Below are positions 1 through 8,168 of a stretch of DNA of 63,079 nucleotides, in pieces. The stretch comes from JALYJG01 sp033763555 (GTDB taxonomy: Bacteria; Pseudomonadota; Alphaproteobacteria; UBA9219). Position 1 is the stretch's first letter, and the number at the start of each line of letters is the position of its first letter. Both the position numbers and the translations under genes were made by a program. The stretch is taken from NCBI GenBank assembly GCA_033763555.1, contig JANRKK010000035.1:1-63079 (forward strand). The letters are read 5' to 3'. Below the pieces are notes generated by a model that did no database searches, was not told the origin of the DNA, and saw only the letters and a program-made list of their open reading frames with translations.

Positions 1-790
1 CCTTGCCCGTATCCCAGAGGCGCGTTTCCTGGTCGATCTTGCCGCCACCCTCCAGCACCTCTACTTGCCGTCGGGCTTCATATTCGATCGCCTGCTGCAC
101 GAAACGGATGGAATTGACGTTCTTGATCTCGCAGCGCGTGCCGAGCTTGCTGTCGCCCATACGGCGCATCGACAGATTCACGTCGCAGCGCATGGAGCCC
201 TCCTCCATATTACCATCACAGGTACCGAGATAACGCAAAATCGCCCGCAGTTTTTTGAGGTAAGCACCGGCTTCTTCCGCCGAACGCATGTCGGGCTCCG
301 ACACGATTTCCATCAGTGCGACGCCTGCGCGGTTAAGATCGACGAAAGTTTCCGTCGGGCTTTGGTCATGCATGCTCTTGCCCGCGTCCTGCTCAAGATG
401 CAGGCGCGTGATGCCAACTTTACGCGAAGAACCATCCGGCAAATCAAGCAGGATTTCGCCTTCTCCGACGATGGGTTGCTTGTATTGGCTGATCTGATAC
501 CCGGCGGGCAAATCGGCATAGAAGTAATTCTTCCGGTCAAACACAGACGTCAGATTAATCTGCGCCTTAAGGCCAAGTCCTGTCCGCACTGCCTGCTCAA
601 CACACACTTTATTGATGACAGGCAACATGCCCGGAAAGCCCGCATCGACAAGGCTCACCTGCGCGTTCGGGGCCGCGCCGAACTCCGTTGCCGCGCCAGA
701 AAACAATTTAGAATTGGAAACGACCTGGGCATGGACTTCCAGCCCGATCACCATTTCCCATTCGCCCGTATTGCCCTGAATTGTTGCCAT
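1..790 (-). CDS. gatB: Asp-tRNA(Asn)/Glu-tRNA(Gln) amidotransferase subunit B, N-terminal part
   Basis: Subunit B of the GatCAB amidotransferase, which binds the mischarged tRNA and its kinase/transamidation site. It works with GatA and GatC to convert Glu-tRNA(Gln) or Asp-tRNA(Asn) to the amidated form in the cytoplasm. The reverse strand reads from ATG at 790 into the left edge, giving about 263 residues of a protein usually near 480. Visible family motifs are IGLEVHAQ near residue 15, GFPGMLPVIN, the DRKNYFYADLPAGYQISQY stretch and LNRAGVALMEIVSEPD. The start lies 3 bases after the gatA stop, so the gene is the last visible member of a gatC-gatA-gatB operon. The C-terminal YqeY-like tail is outside the window. 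Confidence 0.95.
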   Translation of the reverse strand, partial: MATIQGNTGEWEMVIGLEVHAQVVSNSKLFSGAATEFGAAPNAQVSLVDAGFPGMLPVINKVCVEQAVRTGLGLKAQINLTSVFDRKNYFYADLPAGYQISQYKQPIVGEGEILLDLPDGSSRKVGITRLHLEQDAGKSMHDQSPTETFVDLNRAGVALMEIVSEPDMRSAEEAGAYLKKLRAILRYLGTCDGNMEEGSMRCDVNLSMRRMGDSKLGTRCEIKNVNSIRFVQQAIEYEARRQVEVLEGGGKIDQETRLWDTGK

Positions 791-793
791 GTC

Positions 794-2275
794 TTACGCC
801 GTGAAAGGTGGTTTGTGGGTAAAGGCCGCCGCTTTTTCCAGCGCCGAAGCCGCTTTGAAGATTGTCATTTCATCAAACGCCCGACCGATAAGCTGCAGCC
901 CCAACGGCAGGCCGTTCTTGGCGAGTCCAATCGGCACCGACATGCCCGGCAACCCGGCAAGATTAACCGGAACCGTGAACACATCCTCCAGATACATCTG
1001 GATCGGATCACCCTGCTTCTCGCCAATGGCAAAAGCCGTTGAAGGCGCCGTCGGCGTTAGAATGACATCACATTTCTTAAAGGCTTCGTCGAAATCATTG
1101 CGAATGCGGCGGCGAACCTTCTGTGCCTTGAGGTAATAGGCGTCATAATAACCCGCCGACAGCACATAGGTGCCGATCAGAATGCGGCGGCGCACTTCCT
1201 TACCAAAGCCCGCGCCACGCGTGTTTTCATACATATGAATCAGATTATCACCTGGCACGCGCAGGCCAAACCGCACGCCATCATAACGCGCCAGATTGCT
1301 CGATGCCTCGGCAGGCGCGATGATGTAATAGGTCGCAAGCGAATATTGACTGTGCGGTAAGCTGACATCGACAACCTCGGCGCCCGCATCTTTCAGCATG
1401 GCGATGCCATTCTGCCAAAAGGCATCCACTTCAGCATTCAAACCTTCAATGCGGTATTCCTTGGGAATGCCAATTTTCAGTCCTTTAACCGATGCCCCGA
1501 TGGCTGAGGGAAAATCCGGCACAGGCTGGTCAATCGATGTGGAATCCTTGGGGTCGAACCCTGCAATGGTTTTGAGCATCAGTGCGGAATCCGCAACCGT
1601 GCGCGTCATTGGCCCCGCCTGATCGAGCGACGAGGCATAGGCAATAATCCCCCAGCGTGAGCAGCGGCCATAGGTTGGCTTGATGCCCGTTGTGCCTGTT
1701 ACGGCCGCGGGTTGGCGGATGGAACCGCCTGTATCCGTGCCCGTAGCCGCCATGACAATGCGCGCCGCCACTGCCGCCGAGGAACCGCTGGATGAACCGC
1801 CCGGCACCAGTTTGCGCTCGGCTTTCGCCGGATCGGCACCCGACCAGGGACTAATGGTTGGCTTGGAATGGCTGGTAATGCCGCTCGACCCCATCGCAAA
1901 TTCATCGAGATTGAGCTTGCCGAGCATGACGCAACCAGCGTCGAACAGTTTTTGCGATACGGTCGATTCATAAGTCGGCACGAAATTGTCGAGGATATGG
2001 CTGCCCGCCGTCGTGCGCGTGCCCTTGGTGCAATACAAATCCTTCACGCCGATGGGAATGCCATCCATCGCACCCGCCTTGCCCGCGGCGCGGCGCGCAT
2101 CGGATTCCTTCGCCTGCCTGCGAGCAATCTCGGGCGTCTCCGTGATGAAGGCGTTGAGCGACCGCGCCTTTTCAACGGCAGCGATATGCGCCTCGGTCAG
2201 TTCCGCCGCGCTGAACTTCTTGGCGGCAAGACCTGCAACGGCTTCGGTGACGGAAAGGTCGGTCAGCTTACTCAT
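794..2275 (-). CDS. gatA: Asp-tRNA(Asn)/Glu-tRNA(Gln) amidotransferase subunit A
   Basis: Glutaminase/amidase subunit of GatCAB; it releases ammonia from glutamine for transamidation of mischarged tRNA. The 493-residue length is normal. The amidase-signature triad is visible: Lys78 in GIPIGVKDL, the glycine-serine stretch GGSSSGSSA at 159-167 that supplies the cis-serine, and nucleophile Ser185 in GTDTGGSIRQPA. The start codon overlaps the last 4 bases of gatC and the stop is followed after 3 bases by gatB, so translation of the three subunits is probably coupled. Known family chemistry; the substrate choice (Asn, Gln or both) cannot be read from this gene alone, and neither AsnRS nor GlnRS lies in the window. 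Confidence 0.97.
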   Translation of the reverse strand: MSKLTDLSVTEAVAGLAAKKFSAAELTEAHIAAVEKARSLNAFITETPEIARRQAKESDARRAAGKAGAMDGIPIGVKDLYCTKGTRTTAGSHILDNFVPTYESTVSQKLFDAGCVMLGKLNLDEFAMGSSGITSHSKPTISPWSGADPAKAERKLVPGGSSSGSSAAVAARIVMAATGTDTGGSIRQPAAVTGTTGIKPTYGRCSRWGIIAYASSLDQAGPMTRTVADSALMLKTIAGFDPKDSTSIDQPVPDFPSAIGASVKGLKIGIPKEYRIEGLNAEVDAFWQNGIAMLKDAGAEVVDVSLPHSQYSLATYYIIAPAEASSNLARYDGVRFGLRVPGDNLIHMYENTRGAGFGKEVRRRILIGTYVLSAGYYDAYYLKAQKVRRRIRNDFDEAFKKCDVILTPTAPSTAFAIGEKQGDPIQMYLEDVFTVPVNLAGLPGMSVPIGLAKNGLPLGLQLIGRAFDEMTIFKAASALEKAAAFTHKPPFTA

Positions 2276-2559
2276 TCCACTACCTTCGGCACGGTGAAGA
2301 AATCGGCCGTCTTGGCGGGGGCGTTGGCAAGAATATCTTCCGGCTTGCCACCATCATTCACGACATCCTCGCGGCGGCGGAGCGCTTCGTCATTCACATT
2401 GGCCAAAGGCTCGATGCCCGTGACATCCACCTCGTTCAACTGCTCAATCCATTTCAGGATACCGCTCAACTCCCCCGCAACATGCTTTTGCTCGTCTTCG
2501 GGGATTTTGAGCCGCGCCAGATGGGCGATTTTGGCAACGGTTTTGGTGTCGATGGACAT
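2272..2559 (-). CDS. gatC: Asp-tRNA(Asn)/Glu-tRNA(Gln) amidotransferase subunit C
   Basis: Small subunit that stabilises the GatA-GatB complex. At 95 residues it has the usual length, with the typical opening DTKTVAKIAHLARLKIPEDE and the later motif EPLANVNDEALRRREDVV. It overlaps gatA by 4 bases. Its start lies only 13 bases after the stop of a solute-binding-protein gene, which therefore may be the first gene of the same transcript, an unusual partner for gatCAB. Confidence 0.96.
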   Translation of the reverse strand: MSIDTKTVAKIAHLARLKIPEDEQKHVAGELSGILKWIEQLNEVDVTGIEPLANVNDEALRRREDVVNDGGKPEDILANAPAKTADFFTVPKVVE

Positions 2560-2572
2560 AGATATCTACTCT

Positions 2573-3442
2573 TCAGTGAACAGAACTGCTGCGGTATGGC
2601 AAAGCAGGCCGCAGAAGCGTATCGGGGAATTTTTCATGCTTGGCAATAATAGTTTCAATTTGCCCATTCGCAATCAATTCTTCGGTTGCAATATCGAGCA
2701 TTTGGCGAAAACGGTATTGCCCACCGGGAATGGCTATGCTGTTCCATGCAAGATGCAGGGGTTTCCCGGCTACACGGCGCATTTTACCCGGGTTATTGGC
2801 CATATATTCTTCGGCTGTTGCTGAATTTGAAACCGTTACATCGGCTTTGCGGGAAGCAACATTGACAAAAGTTTCAGCCAAACTTGTCAGTTCGGGAAGC
2901 ATAATAGCTTTAGCTTTTGGAAAATCTGTAACCGCCACACGGCCAACCATAGATCCTTCAACGGCAGTCAGGGTTATTGAAGCATCGTTGATGATGGAGT
3001 GGTTATGATCAAAACGGGTATCTCCCGCCCGAGCATACACATAAATCGGCTGATAAAGAATGGGACGCACAAAGTCGATCACGCGCGCCCGAGCCGCGTT
3101 GGGATAAGCGCCACCACACATGGCATCGATGCGTCCTGCATCCAGCGCCGCCGGAAATTCGCCCCAGCTGACTTCCTCTGTCCATTCAATTTTCAAACCC
3201 AGGATCTCACCTAAGGCTTGCGTATAATCGTAAAACAACCCTGAAAGTTTGCCGGTATTCGGGTCCTTAAGCAGAAAAGGCGTCCAAACAGCATAACCGC
3301 AGCGCAGAGTCTGGGTCCGCATCACGCGGTCATAGGTGTTTTCATGGGCGGGTTTATCTGTAGCGTTTTTACTTTGAAAAACCCAAGCTCCGGCAAGGCC
3401 CGCAAGAAAGGCAACCACAATAAGAATGGGAGATTTTTTCAT
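2573..3442 (-). CDS. Membrane-anchored or periplasmic solute-binding protein (family 3 type)
   Basis: Predicted extracellular solute-binding protein of the amino-acid (SBP_bac_3) type, 289 residues from the ATG at 3442. That start places a signal or anchor segment (MKKSPILIVVAFLAGLAGAWVF) at the N-terminus; the open frame continues upstream but without family similarity. Typical opening of the family follows: VMRTQTLRCGYAVWTPF, then DPNTGKLSGLFYDYTQALG and LKIEWTEEVSWGEF. It is clearly paralogous to the protein at 9620-10492 over its whole length. No ABC permease or ATPase gene is adjacent; instead gatC starts 13 bases downstream. It may therefore serve a distant transporter or a sensory role. 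Ligand unknown. Confidence 0.8.
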   Translation of the reverse strand: MKKSPILIVVAFLAGLAGAWVFQSKNATDKPAHENTYDRVMRTQTLRCGYAVWTPFLLKDPNTGKLSGLFYDYTQALGEILGLKIEWTEEVSWGEFPAALDAGRIDAMCGGAYPNAARARVIDFVRPILYQPIYVYARAGDTRFDHNHSIINDASITLTAVEGSMVGRVAVTDFPKAKAIMLPELTSLAETFVNVASRKADVTVSNSATAEEYMANNPGKMRRVAGKPLHLAWNSIAIPGGQYRFRQMLDIATEELIANGQIETIIAKHEKFPDTLLRPALPYRSSSVH

Positions 3443-3509
3443 ATCATAACATGCGAGAAAGCCACGAATTCCAGCTTCCGCCGGAATGACGGGCAAGCTA
3501 TCATCCGCT

Positions 3510-3986
3510 ATGCCCATCTGCAACCTGTCCGACCTGCCCGCACTGTTGAAACAAGGCCAATGCCTGTTGGGGCTCGACCCCGGCAGTACCGCCATTGGCG
3601 TCGCCATATCCGACCCCGGCCTACGCGTGGCCTCGCCGCTAACCACGATTATGCGCGCCAAATTCGCCGAGGATGCTGCCGCACTTATCAAAATTATCCG
3701 TGAGAGAAATGTCGGCGGTCTTATCGTCGGCCTGCCGAAAAATATGGATGGCTCCGAAGGCCCGGCGGCGCAATCGGCCCGCGCCTTTGTCCGCAACCTG
3801 CTGGAACGTGGTAATCTACCCGATCCGACCTTGCCTGTTGCCTTCTGGGATGAGCGCTTGTCCTCCGCTGCCGTCGAACGCATGCTCCTGGATGATGATA
3901 TGTCCCGCAAGCGCCGCGATGCCGTTATCGACAAGGCTGCAGCAGCTTACATTCTGCAGGGAGCGTTGGATTCCCTGTCGCGTTGA
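3510..3986 (+). CDS. ruvX: Holliday junction resolvase-like / pre-16S rRNA nuclease RuvX (YqgF)
   Basis: RNase H-fold nuclease of the YqgF family, implicated in maturation of the 5' end of 16S rRNA. From ATG 3510 it is 158 residues, the usual length; ATG 3486 is an alternative that adds 8 residues with no family support. Visible motifs: LLGLDPGSTAIGVAISD with the first catalytic Asp, GGLIVGLPKNMDGSEGP, and FWDERLSS near the C-terminus, followed by DKAAAAYILQGAL with the last acidic residue. It diverges from the solute-binding protein gene and abuts the convergent anmK gene with no spacer: the two stop codons occupy 3984-3986 and 3987-3989. Confidence 0.92.
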   Translation: MPICNLSDLPALLKQGQCLLGLDPGSTAIGVAISDPGLRVASPLTTIMRAKFAEDAAALIKIIRERNVGGLIVGLPKNMDGSEGPAAQSARAFVRNLLERGNLPDPTLPVAFWDERLSSAAVERMLLDDDMSRKRRDAVIDKAAAAYILQGALDSLSR

Positions 3987-5081
3987 TCAGGGTCTATGAA
4001 ATCTTCCGCCCGTCATGGGCTTAGGCACTCCCGTTGTGCCCGGCACGCTTAAGGGCAGGCCGAGGCGCGAGCGCACCGCCAGATAAGCGAAGGCCTCCGC
4101 TTCAAGCCCATCGCCGCTCCAGCCCAGATCATCCACGGAATGAACGGGAATTTGTGCAAAGTCAGCGACCCAACGCATCAGCGTGTGGTTATGTCGCCCC
4201 CCGCCTGTCACGTAAAGGCAGCGTGGCTTGCGTGGCATGAATTTTGTGCCCGCCGCAATCGCGCGCGCCGTGATCATCGTCAAAGTCGCCGCGCCGTCAT
4301 TCAGGCCAAAGCGCGCGGGAATAATGTCCTTGAACGCGTCCCTGTCGAGGGATTTGGGCGGTTTTTTTCTGAAGAACGGCTTCGCCAGAACCTGATCGAC
4401 GATTTTAAGATCGGGATGTCCTGCTGAAGCCAGCAGCCCATATTCATCATAAGCCTCGCCGGTATGGTGCATCACCCAGTCATCAATCAGGGCGTTGCCC
4501 GGGCCAAGATCGAATGCCACAATCTCATCATCCCCCGAACCGCCAATCCAGGTTACGTTGGAAACGCCGCCGATATTCACGATGGCGACAGGCTTGGGCA
4601 ATTTGGCTGCTAGCGCCCGGTGATAAAGCGGCACCAGCGGCGCGCCATTACCCCCGGCTTTGACGTCCGCCGTGCGGAAATCATTGATGACGGGAATATG
4701 CGTCATTTTTGCCAGCAGCGCACCGTCGCCCAGCTGGATGGTTGCCCGCTTCTTCGGTTGATGCCAGATTGTCTGGCCATGAAAACCGATCAGATCGATG
4801 TCCGCCGCCTTCCCGTTCACCTGGCTTTGCAGCTTCCTGACAATCTCGCCATGCAATTCGGTCAACTCACGCTCGAACGAGGCCACTTTAGGATCACGCA
4901 CACCCGCTATATTGCCCAGATGGCTGCGCAGCTTCTTGCGGAAGGAGGATTCATAGGGGTTGGGCAGGAAAGCCAGGGGACGCACATGGTTGAGTCCGTC
5001 CGTTTCCACCAAGGCGGCATCAATGCCGTCGATGGATGTACCGCTCATCAAGCCTATGACCCGGAAAAGTTTCGCTTTCAT
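3987..5081 (-). CDS. anmK: Anhydro-N-acetylmuramic acid kinase
   Basis: Cytoplasmic kinase of murein recycling that opens and phosphorylates 1,6-anhydro-MurNAc to MurNAc-6-phosphate. The start at 5081 (MKAKLFRVIGLMSGTS) gives 364 residues, matching the family; the open frame extends upstream through tyrS antisense sequence and is not credible there. Motifs: GLMSGTSIDGIDAALVE at the N-terminus, IGFHGQTIWHQP, VNIGGVSNVTWIGG, FDLGPGNALIDDW and VTGGGRHNHTLM. Divergent from tyrS, with 53 bases between the start codons. In many genomes anmK and tyrS are neighbours in this divergent arrangement. Confidence 0.95.
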   Translation of the reverse strand: MKAKLFRVIGLMSGTSIDGIDAALVETDGLNHVRPLAFLPNPYESSFRKKLRSHLGNIAGVRDPKVASFERELTELHGEIVRKLQSQVNGKAADIDLIGFHGQTIWHQPKKRATIQLGDGALLAKMTHIPVINDFRTADVKAGGNGAPLVPLYHRALAAKLPKPVAIVNIGGVSNVTWIGGSGDDEIVAFDLGPGNALIDDWVMHHTGEAYDEYGLLASAGHPDLKIVDQVLAKPFFRKKPPKSLDRDAFKDIIPARFGLNDGAATLTMITARAIAAGTKFMPRKPRCLYVTGGGRHNHTLMRWVADFAQIPVHSVDDLGWSGDGLEAEAFAYLAVRSRLGLPLSVPGTTGVPKPMTGGRFHRP

Positions 5082-5134
5082 GGCCGTTGAGTCCCTTTTA
5101 CAATGGTAACAAAATTTCGTCCGAGGCTCCAGAG

Positions 5135-6379
5135 ATGACAAAGTTAAAGTCCGATTTCTTAACATTGATAAAAGAGCGCGGTTACATCCACCAATGCACC
5201 GATCTGAAAGCATTGGATGAGAAAGCTGCCGCAACTACCCTTACGGGCTATATCGGCTTTGACGCCACGGCCGACAGCCTGCATGTCGGCAGCCTGGTCA
5301 GCATCATGCTACTGCGCCGTTTGCAGCAGACGGGGCACCGACCGCTTGTGCTAATGGGTGGAGGAACCACAAAGGTTGGTGATCCGTCCGGCAAGGATGA
5401 TATGCGGCAGGTTCTGTCGGACGAACAGATAAAGAACAACATCGCCAGCATTAAAACAATTTTTGACAACCTCCTTACTTTCGGTTCCGGGCCGCGCGAT
5501 GCCGTGATGGTCAACAATGCCGACTGGCTTGAGGGGCTTGGCTATATTCCCTTCCTTTCCGAGATCGGGCGGCATTTCACAATCAACCGGATGCTGACGT
5601 TTGATTCTGTGAAGCTGCGGCTGGAGCGCGAACAGCCCCTCACTTTCCTCGAATTCAATTACATGATCATGCAGGCCTATGACTTCGTGGAGTTGCAGAA
5701 AAAATATGGCTGCACGCTGCAGATGGGTGGCTCCGACCAGTGGGGCAATATCGTCAATGGCGTGGAGCTTGGGCGGCGTATGCGCGAGCTGGAGCTGTTC
5801 GGCCTGACGACGCCGCTGATCACCACCACCTCAGGCGCCAAGATGGGCAAGACGGCGGCAGGTGCGGTGTGGATGAAGCCGGAAAGGCTCAGCCCCTATG
5901 ACTACGGGCAGTACTGGCGCAACACGGAAGATGCCGATGTCGGACGCTTCCTCAAGCTTTTCACCGATGTGCCGCTGGATGAAATCGCCCAGCTGGAAAA
6001 ATTGCGCGATGCCGAGATCAACGAAGCCAAGAAAATCCTGGCCTTCGAGGCAACCAAACTGGCGCATGGCGAAAAAGCGGCGCAGCAGGCCGCCGATACC
6101 GCCCGCGAAACTTTCGAGGGCGGCGGCAAAGGCGCCAATCTTCCGGTGTTTGAATTTCCGCGCGGCACATCGCCCGCGGTGATTGATGTGGTGGTGGCTC
6201 TGGGCTTTGCCGCCTCGCGCGGCGAAGCGAAACGGCTTATCGAACAAGGCGGCGTGCGCCTGAACGATAAGCCTGTGACTTCGCTAACGGCAGTGATTAC
6301 GTCTCAAGACCTTGACGCTTCTGGCGCTGCGCGCCTGAGCGCAGGGAAGAAGCGCCATGGTCTGGTAAAGATGGTGTAG
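5135..6379 (+). CDS. tyrS: Tyrosyl-tRNA synthetase
   Basis: Class I aminoacyl-tRNA synthetase charging tRNA(Tyr). Start at 5135 is preceded by GAGG eight bases upstream and gives 414 residues, the normal length; the longer frame from 5087 has no support. The HIGH-like signature appears as ADSLHVGSL, the tyrosine pocket region as GGSDQWGNIVNGVEL, and the KMSKS loop as KMGKT (the TyrRS form). The last ~65 residues form an S4 RNA-binding domain (GFAASRGEAKRLIEQGGVRLNDKPV with breaks). The 3' end overlaps the convergent hypothetical gene at 6297-6785 by 83 bases. Confidence 0.96.
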   Translation: MTKLKSDFLTLIKERGYIHQCTDLKALDEKAAATTLTGYIGFDATADSLHVGSLVSIMLLRRLQQTGHRPLVLMGGGTTKVGDPSGKDDMRQVLSDEQIKNNIASIKTIFDNLLTFGSGPRDAVMVNNADWLEGLGYIPFLSEIGRHFTINRMLTFDSVKLRLEREQPLTFLEFNYMIMQAYDFVELQKKYGCTLQMGGSDQWGNIVNGVELGRRMRELELFGLTTPLITTTSGAKMGKTAAGAVWMKPERLSPYDYGQYWRNTEDADVGRFLKLFTDVPLDEIAQLEKLRDAEINEAKKILAFEATKLAHGEKAAQQAADTARETFEGGGKGANLPVFEFPRGTSPAVIDVVVALGFAASRGEAKRLIEQGGVRLNDKPVTSLTAVITSQDLDASGAARLSAGKKRHGLVKMV

Positions 6380-6785
6380 AATCTTTTTTAGGACAGTCAA
6401 ACGCAACCGTTGAACTGTATCCGTTATCTGCTTCTATACGATAATAAACCCTGTCACCGCTTCTGTTTGTCGTAGCATTTATCGTTATCCGGAAAGATAA
6501 TGTCTTCTCATATAAACCCAGCGGATCTGTTACCGTAGCTTCAACTCTATCAATTAGATTTTTTGGACATCTTCCAGTTTCCTGAAGATTCCCTTGAATT
6601 ATATTCCTAGCAGAGCTTTGTGCGTTGCTTTCAAAAGCATGAAACGCAGCTTGAGAAAGCATCAAGACATCTGCAATACCAATAACCGCTACAACTGCAG
6701 TGGCTGCAACAGCCGCCCTGCGGAAACCGGGGTGTTTGGGAAGCCGTTTGTTTGCAGGTACAAAATTATTTTTAAAAGTAGGCAT
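6297..6785 (-). CDS. Hypothetical single-pass membrane protein, antisense-overlapping tyrS
   Basis: 162 residues, not recognised. An N-terminal basic stretch (NKRLPKHPGFRR) is followed by one hydrophobic helix (AAVAATAVVAVIGIADVLML, about residues 25-44), giving an N-in anchor. The rest is a predicted outward domain of 110 residues with two Cys (in GRCPKNLI and AFDCPKK) that could pair. It shows a beta-rich middle (SFRITINATTNRSGDRVYYRIEADNG). The upstream region is AT-rich. The last ~28 codons lie antisense to the tyrS 3' end and are Arg/Gln/Ser-rich, so the tail may be a recent read-through extension. Its base composition is more AT-rich than its neighbours before the overlap. Function unknown. 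Confidence 0.6.
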   Translation of the reverse strand: MPTFKNNFVPANKRLPKHPGFRRAAVAATAVVAVIGIADVLMLSQAAFHAFESNAQSSARNIIQGNLQETGRCPKNLIDRVEATVTDPLGLYEKTLSFRITINATTNRSGDRVYYRIEADNGYSSTVAFDCPKKDSTPSLPDHGASSLRSGAQRQKRQGLET

Positions 6786-6895
6786 TAAAAATGCTCCGTG
6801 TTTAATTTTAAAAGCTGGCGGATTTTACAATATTCCCCTCCATTCCCCCAATAGTTTCATCCCAGCTTATGGTTAATACATAAATTGGATGATCA

Positions 6896-6917
6896 GAAAA
6901 ACCTGAGGAAATTCAGG
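6896..6917 (-). terminator. Intrinsic terminator of icd
   Basis: Directly after the icd stop codon the minus strand reads CCTGA-ATTTCC-TCAGG (6917 to 6902) followed by TTTTT (6901-6897). The stem is short (5 bp) but with the T-run it fits a rho-independent terminator. Confidence 0.6.
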
Positions 6918-8132
6918 CTACTGCCACGAAGCCTTAAGATTCTGGGTGATTTTTTCGAGGAAGCTGCGGGTGTTGAGCCAGCCCTGCTTCGGCCCGATCA
7001 GGAGGGCTAGATCCTTCGTCATATGGCCCTGCTCTACCGTCTTGATGCAGACCTGCTCCAGCGTCTTGCCGAAATTCACGACGTCCGGGGTGTTATCCAG
7101 CTTGCCGCGATATTGCAGCGCCTGCGTCCAGGCGAAGATGGAGGCGATGGGGTTGGTCGAGGTTTCCTTACCCGCCTGATGGTCCCGGTAATGGCGGGTC
7201 ACGGTGCCGTGCGCCGCTTCCGTCTCGATATAATTGCCGTCGGGCGACAGCAGCACGGACGTCATAAGGCCGAGCGAGCCGAACCCCTGCGCCACGGAAT
7301 CCGACTGCACATCGCCGTCGTAATTCTTGCAGGCCCAGAGGAATCCGCCTTCGTCGCGGATGGATTGCGCCACCATGTCGTCGATCAGGCGATGTTCATA
7401 TGTGATATTACCGATTTTGAACTTATCCTTAAATTCCGTTTCAAATACTTCGGCAAAAATATCCTTGAAGCGCCCATCATAGGCCTTGAGGATTGTGTTC
7501 TTGGTCGAGAGAAACATGGGATAGCTGCGCATCAGTGCATAGTTCATACAAGCGCGCGCGAAACCGCGGATGGAGTCATCCTCGTTATACATCGCCAGCG
7601 CCACGCCCGCGCCGGGGAACTTATGCACCTCATGCGTGATGGGCGCGCTGCCGTCCTTGGGCTGGAAACTGATCGTCAATGTGCCGGGGCCGGAAACCTT
7701 GAAATCCGTGGCGCGGTACTGGTCGCCATAGGCATGACGAGCGATAACAATCGGCTTTTTCCAGTGCGGCACATAATGCGGCACATTGCCGATCAAAATG
7801 GGTTCGCGGAACACCGTGCCGTTCAGGATGTTGCGGATGGTGCCGTTGGGCGATTTCCACATTTTCTTGAGGTTGAATTCCTTCACCCGCGCTTCGTCGG
7901 GCGTGATGGTCGCGCATTTAACGCCGACGCCGTATTGCTTGATAGCCTCAGCCGATTCGACCGTGATTTTGTCTTCGGTTTCGTCCCGCTTCTGAATGCC
8001 CAGATCGAAATATTTTAGATCGATTTCCAGATAAGGCAGGATGAGCCAGTCCTTGATCATCTGCCAGATGATCCGGGTCATCTCATCGCCGTCCATTTCG
8101 ACCAGCGGATTTTTAACCTTAATTTTGGGCAT
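6918..8132 (-). CDS. icd: NADP-dependent isocitrate dehydrogenase (eukaryote-like homodimeric type)
   Basis: TCA-cycle enzyme converting isocitrate to 2-oxoglutarate and CO2 with NADP reduction. 404 residues, typical of the eukaryotic-type subfamily common in Alphaproteobacteria. It begins MPKIKVKNPLVEMDGDEMTRIIW. Substrate-binding motif SPNGTIRNILNGTVFREP lies near residue 95, and the conserved KNYDGDVQSDSVAQGFGSLG near 270 and ETEAAHGTVTRHYR near 310. The start at 8132 has AAGGA six bases upstream. Monocistronic: own terminator downstream, and 36 bases to the transferase gene upstream. Confidence 0.97.
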   Translation of the reverse strand: MPKIKVKNPLVEMDGDEMTRIIWQMIKDWLILPYLEIDLKYFDLGIQKRDETEDKITVESAEAIKQYGVGVKCATITPDEARVKEFNLKKMWKSPNGTIRNILNGTVFREPILIGNVPHYVPHWKKPIVIARHAYGDQYRATDFKVSGPGTLTISFQPKDGSAPITHEVHKFPGAGVALAMYNEDDSIRGFARACMNYALMRSYPMFLSTKNTILKAYDGRFKDIFAEVFETEFKDKFKIGNITYEHRLIDDMVAQSIRDEGGFLWACKNYDGDVQSDSVAQGFGSLGLMTSVLLSPDGNYIETEAAHGTVTRHYRDHQAGKETSTNPIASIFAWTQALQYRGKLDNTPDVVNFGKTLEQVCIKTVEQGHMTKDLALLIGPKQGWLNTRSFLEKITQNLKASWQ

Positions 8133-8168
8133 AGGGATTCCTTAGAAAAGCAGGCTTAGTGAGTCGGT

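Noticed and set aside
65..1042. Open frame of 325 residues on the plus strand
   Set aside because: Antisense to gatB and the 3' part of gatA; no independent evidence.
1868..2824. Open frame of 318 residues on the plus strand
   Set aside because: Antisense to gatA and gatC, which are certain, and composed of shadow-like sequence.
7023..8018. Open frame of 331 residues on the plus strand
   Set aside because: It lies fully antisense to icd, has no family motif and is His/Arg/Ala-rich as expected for a codon shadow.
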